NCBI GenBank assembly: GCA_947460045.1
Contig: CANHGC010000082.1
Location: 1 to 6,872, forward strand
Direction of reading: 5' to 3'
Origin: Bacteroidota bacterium
Lineage (GTDB): Bacteria; Bacteroidota; Bacteroidia; NS11-12g; UBA955
DNA: 6,872 bases
Shown here: one piece after another, positions 6,510-6,872 of the stretch
Position numbering within the stretch: the stretch's first letter is position 1
Layout of the letters: the number at the start of each line of letters is the position of its first letter
Position numbers and translations under genes: made by a program
The notes under the pieces: generated by a model
What the model saw: the letters and a program-made list of their open reading frames with translations, nothing else
Told to the model about the DNA's origin: nothing
The model's database searches: none

Positions 6510-6731
6510 TTAAAGCTCGTCTTCATTAAAGAAGTAGTCATCATCCGAAGGATAATCACTCCAAATTTCTTCAATACTCTCATATGGCTCTCCGTCGTCT
6601 TCCAACTCCTGAAGGTTTTCCATAACCTCCAAAGGAGCTCCAGAACGGATTGCATAATCAATCAACTCATCTTTGGTGGCTGGCCATGGCGCATCGTCCA
6701 AATATCCAACCAATTCCAGTGTCCAATACAT
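6510..6731 (-). CDS. Small acidic DUF2795-like protein
   Basis: A 73-residue protein from ATG 6729-6731, with no signal or membrane segment. It is very acidic, 23 Asp/Glu against one Lys and one Arg, so it is probably a soluble cytoplasmic protein. The segment LVGYLDDAPWPATKDELIDYAIRSGAP (7-33) matches, from memory, the DUF2795 pattern: a short helix, then a 'WPATK.EL...A...GAP' turn-helix, with the following helix LEVMENLQEL (34-43). The C-terminal half (44-73) is acidic with conserved-looking aromatic pairs (IWSDYP, DYFFNEDEL). Almost identical short proteins are widespread in Bacteroidota, but I know of no assigned function. It appears monocistronic, with its own promoter upstream and the shared terminator downstream. 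Length is normal for the family and nothing looks truncated. Confidence 0.9.
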   Translation of the reverse strand: MYWTLELVGYLDDAPWPATKDELIDYAIRSGAPLEVMENLQELEDDGEPYESIEEIWSDYPSDDDYFFNEDEL

Positions 6732-6747
6732 AAATTCTTACTTACCG

Positions 6748-6777
6748 CGAAAATAGATTTTTGATTCAGAAAAACAA
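6748..6777 (-). promoter_or_regulatory. Probable promoter of the DUF2795-like gene
   Basis: Read on the minus strand, TTG (6777-6775) is followed after 19 bp by TATTTTCG (6755-6748), one mismatch from TAnnTTTG. The -7 element ends 16 bp before the ATG, which leaves room for a short purine-rich leader (GTAAGTAAGAATTT). Confidence 0.42.
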
Positions 6778-6788
6778 CATGAAATTTG
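6761..6788 (+). promoter_or_regulatory. Possible promoter of the right-edge gene, overlapping the divergent one
   Basis: TTG (6761-6763) is followed after 17 bp by GAAATTTG (6781-6788), one mismatch from TAnnTTTG. The start of transcription would fall only a few bases before ATG 6799. It interleaves with the minus-strand promoter at 6748-6777. Confidence 0.28.
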
Positions 6789-6798
6789 TAAGAAAATC

Positions 6799-6872
6799 AT
6801 GCATCACGATTGGCAAGACGAAATCCACATTTATAGTGAATCGGTAAGTTCCCCCGAATCACCCTTTTTACA
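6799..6872 (+). CDS. Start of a possible SAM-dependent O-methyltransferase; runs off the right edge
   Basis: From ATG 6799-6801 the frame stays open to the window end and gives 24 residues, including IHIYSESVSSPESPFL. This resembles the N-terminus of Bacteroidota class I O-methyltransferases, where an 'Y.E.HSSPES.LL..L.RET' motif precedes the methyltransferase fold. No catalytic motif is visible, so the assignment rests on about 16 residues recalled from the family. Upstream, GTAAGAAAA is at best a weak ribosome binding site. The gene diverges from the DUF2795-like gene with 67 bp between the two start codons. Confidence 0.5.
   Translation, partial: MHHDWQDEIHIYSESVSSPESPFL

Noticed and set aside
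6779..6847. Short frame from ATG 6779 ending at TAA 6847
   Set aside because: It overlaps, in another frame, the more convincing methyltransferase-like start at 6799, and its product resembles nothing I know.
1..6872. Mobile element, defence island, CRISPR or toxin-antitoxin system
   Set aside because: I saw no transposase, integrase, nuclease-helicase pair, spaced repeats or paired small genes; the content is mostly housekeeping.

Overview
The window looks like an ordinary chromosomal stretch from a member of the Bacteroidota. The clues are a DNA polymerase I with a proofreading exonuclease, a small acidic DUF2795-type protein of the kind common in that phylum, a membrane protein resembling DUF6427, Bacteroidota-style promoter elements (TTG / TAnnTTTG), and little use of Shine-Dalgarno sequences. 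I cannot place it below phylum. I see no rRNA, tRNA, CRISPR array, insertion sequence, integrase or phage gene, and the genes pack so closely that no stretch of 300 bases lacks one.

Layout. Positions 1-1398 (minus) carry the N-terminal 466 residues of DNA polymerase I; the polymerase domain lies beyond the left edge. A 98-bp gap with a small hairpin separates it from msrB (1497-2030, minus), a methionine-R-sulfoxide reductase with a probable lipoprotein signal. Diverging from msrB is a plus-strand gene (2080-2766) that I read as a remote relative of acyl-carrier-protein phosphodiesterase (AcpH). It meets, tail to tail with a 2-bp gap, a two-gene minus-strand operon. That operon holds a secreted protein with propeller-like repeats (3733-5226) and a polytopic membrane protein (2769-3740), which overlap by 8 bp. 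Diverging from the operon is hflX (5307-6479, plus), a ribosome-associated GTPase. hflX converges on a small acidic DUF2795-like gene (6510-6731, minus), and a perfect bidirectional hairpin terminator lies between them, with the hflX stop codon in its loop. At the right edge begins a plus-strand gene whose first 24 residues resemble a Bacteroidota O-methyltransferase.

Function. DNA repair/replication (polA), protein repair (msrB) and ribosome rescue (hflX) are housekeeping or stress functions, and I do not see one pathway joining them. The least explained parts are the secreted-plus-membrane operon and the AcpH-like gene. The most unusual gene-expression feature is the hflX/operon divergent region, where neither gene has a usable ATG start. 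I did not find convincing evidence of a new multi-gene system.
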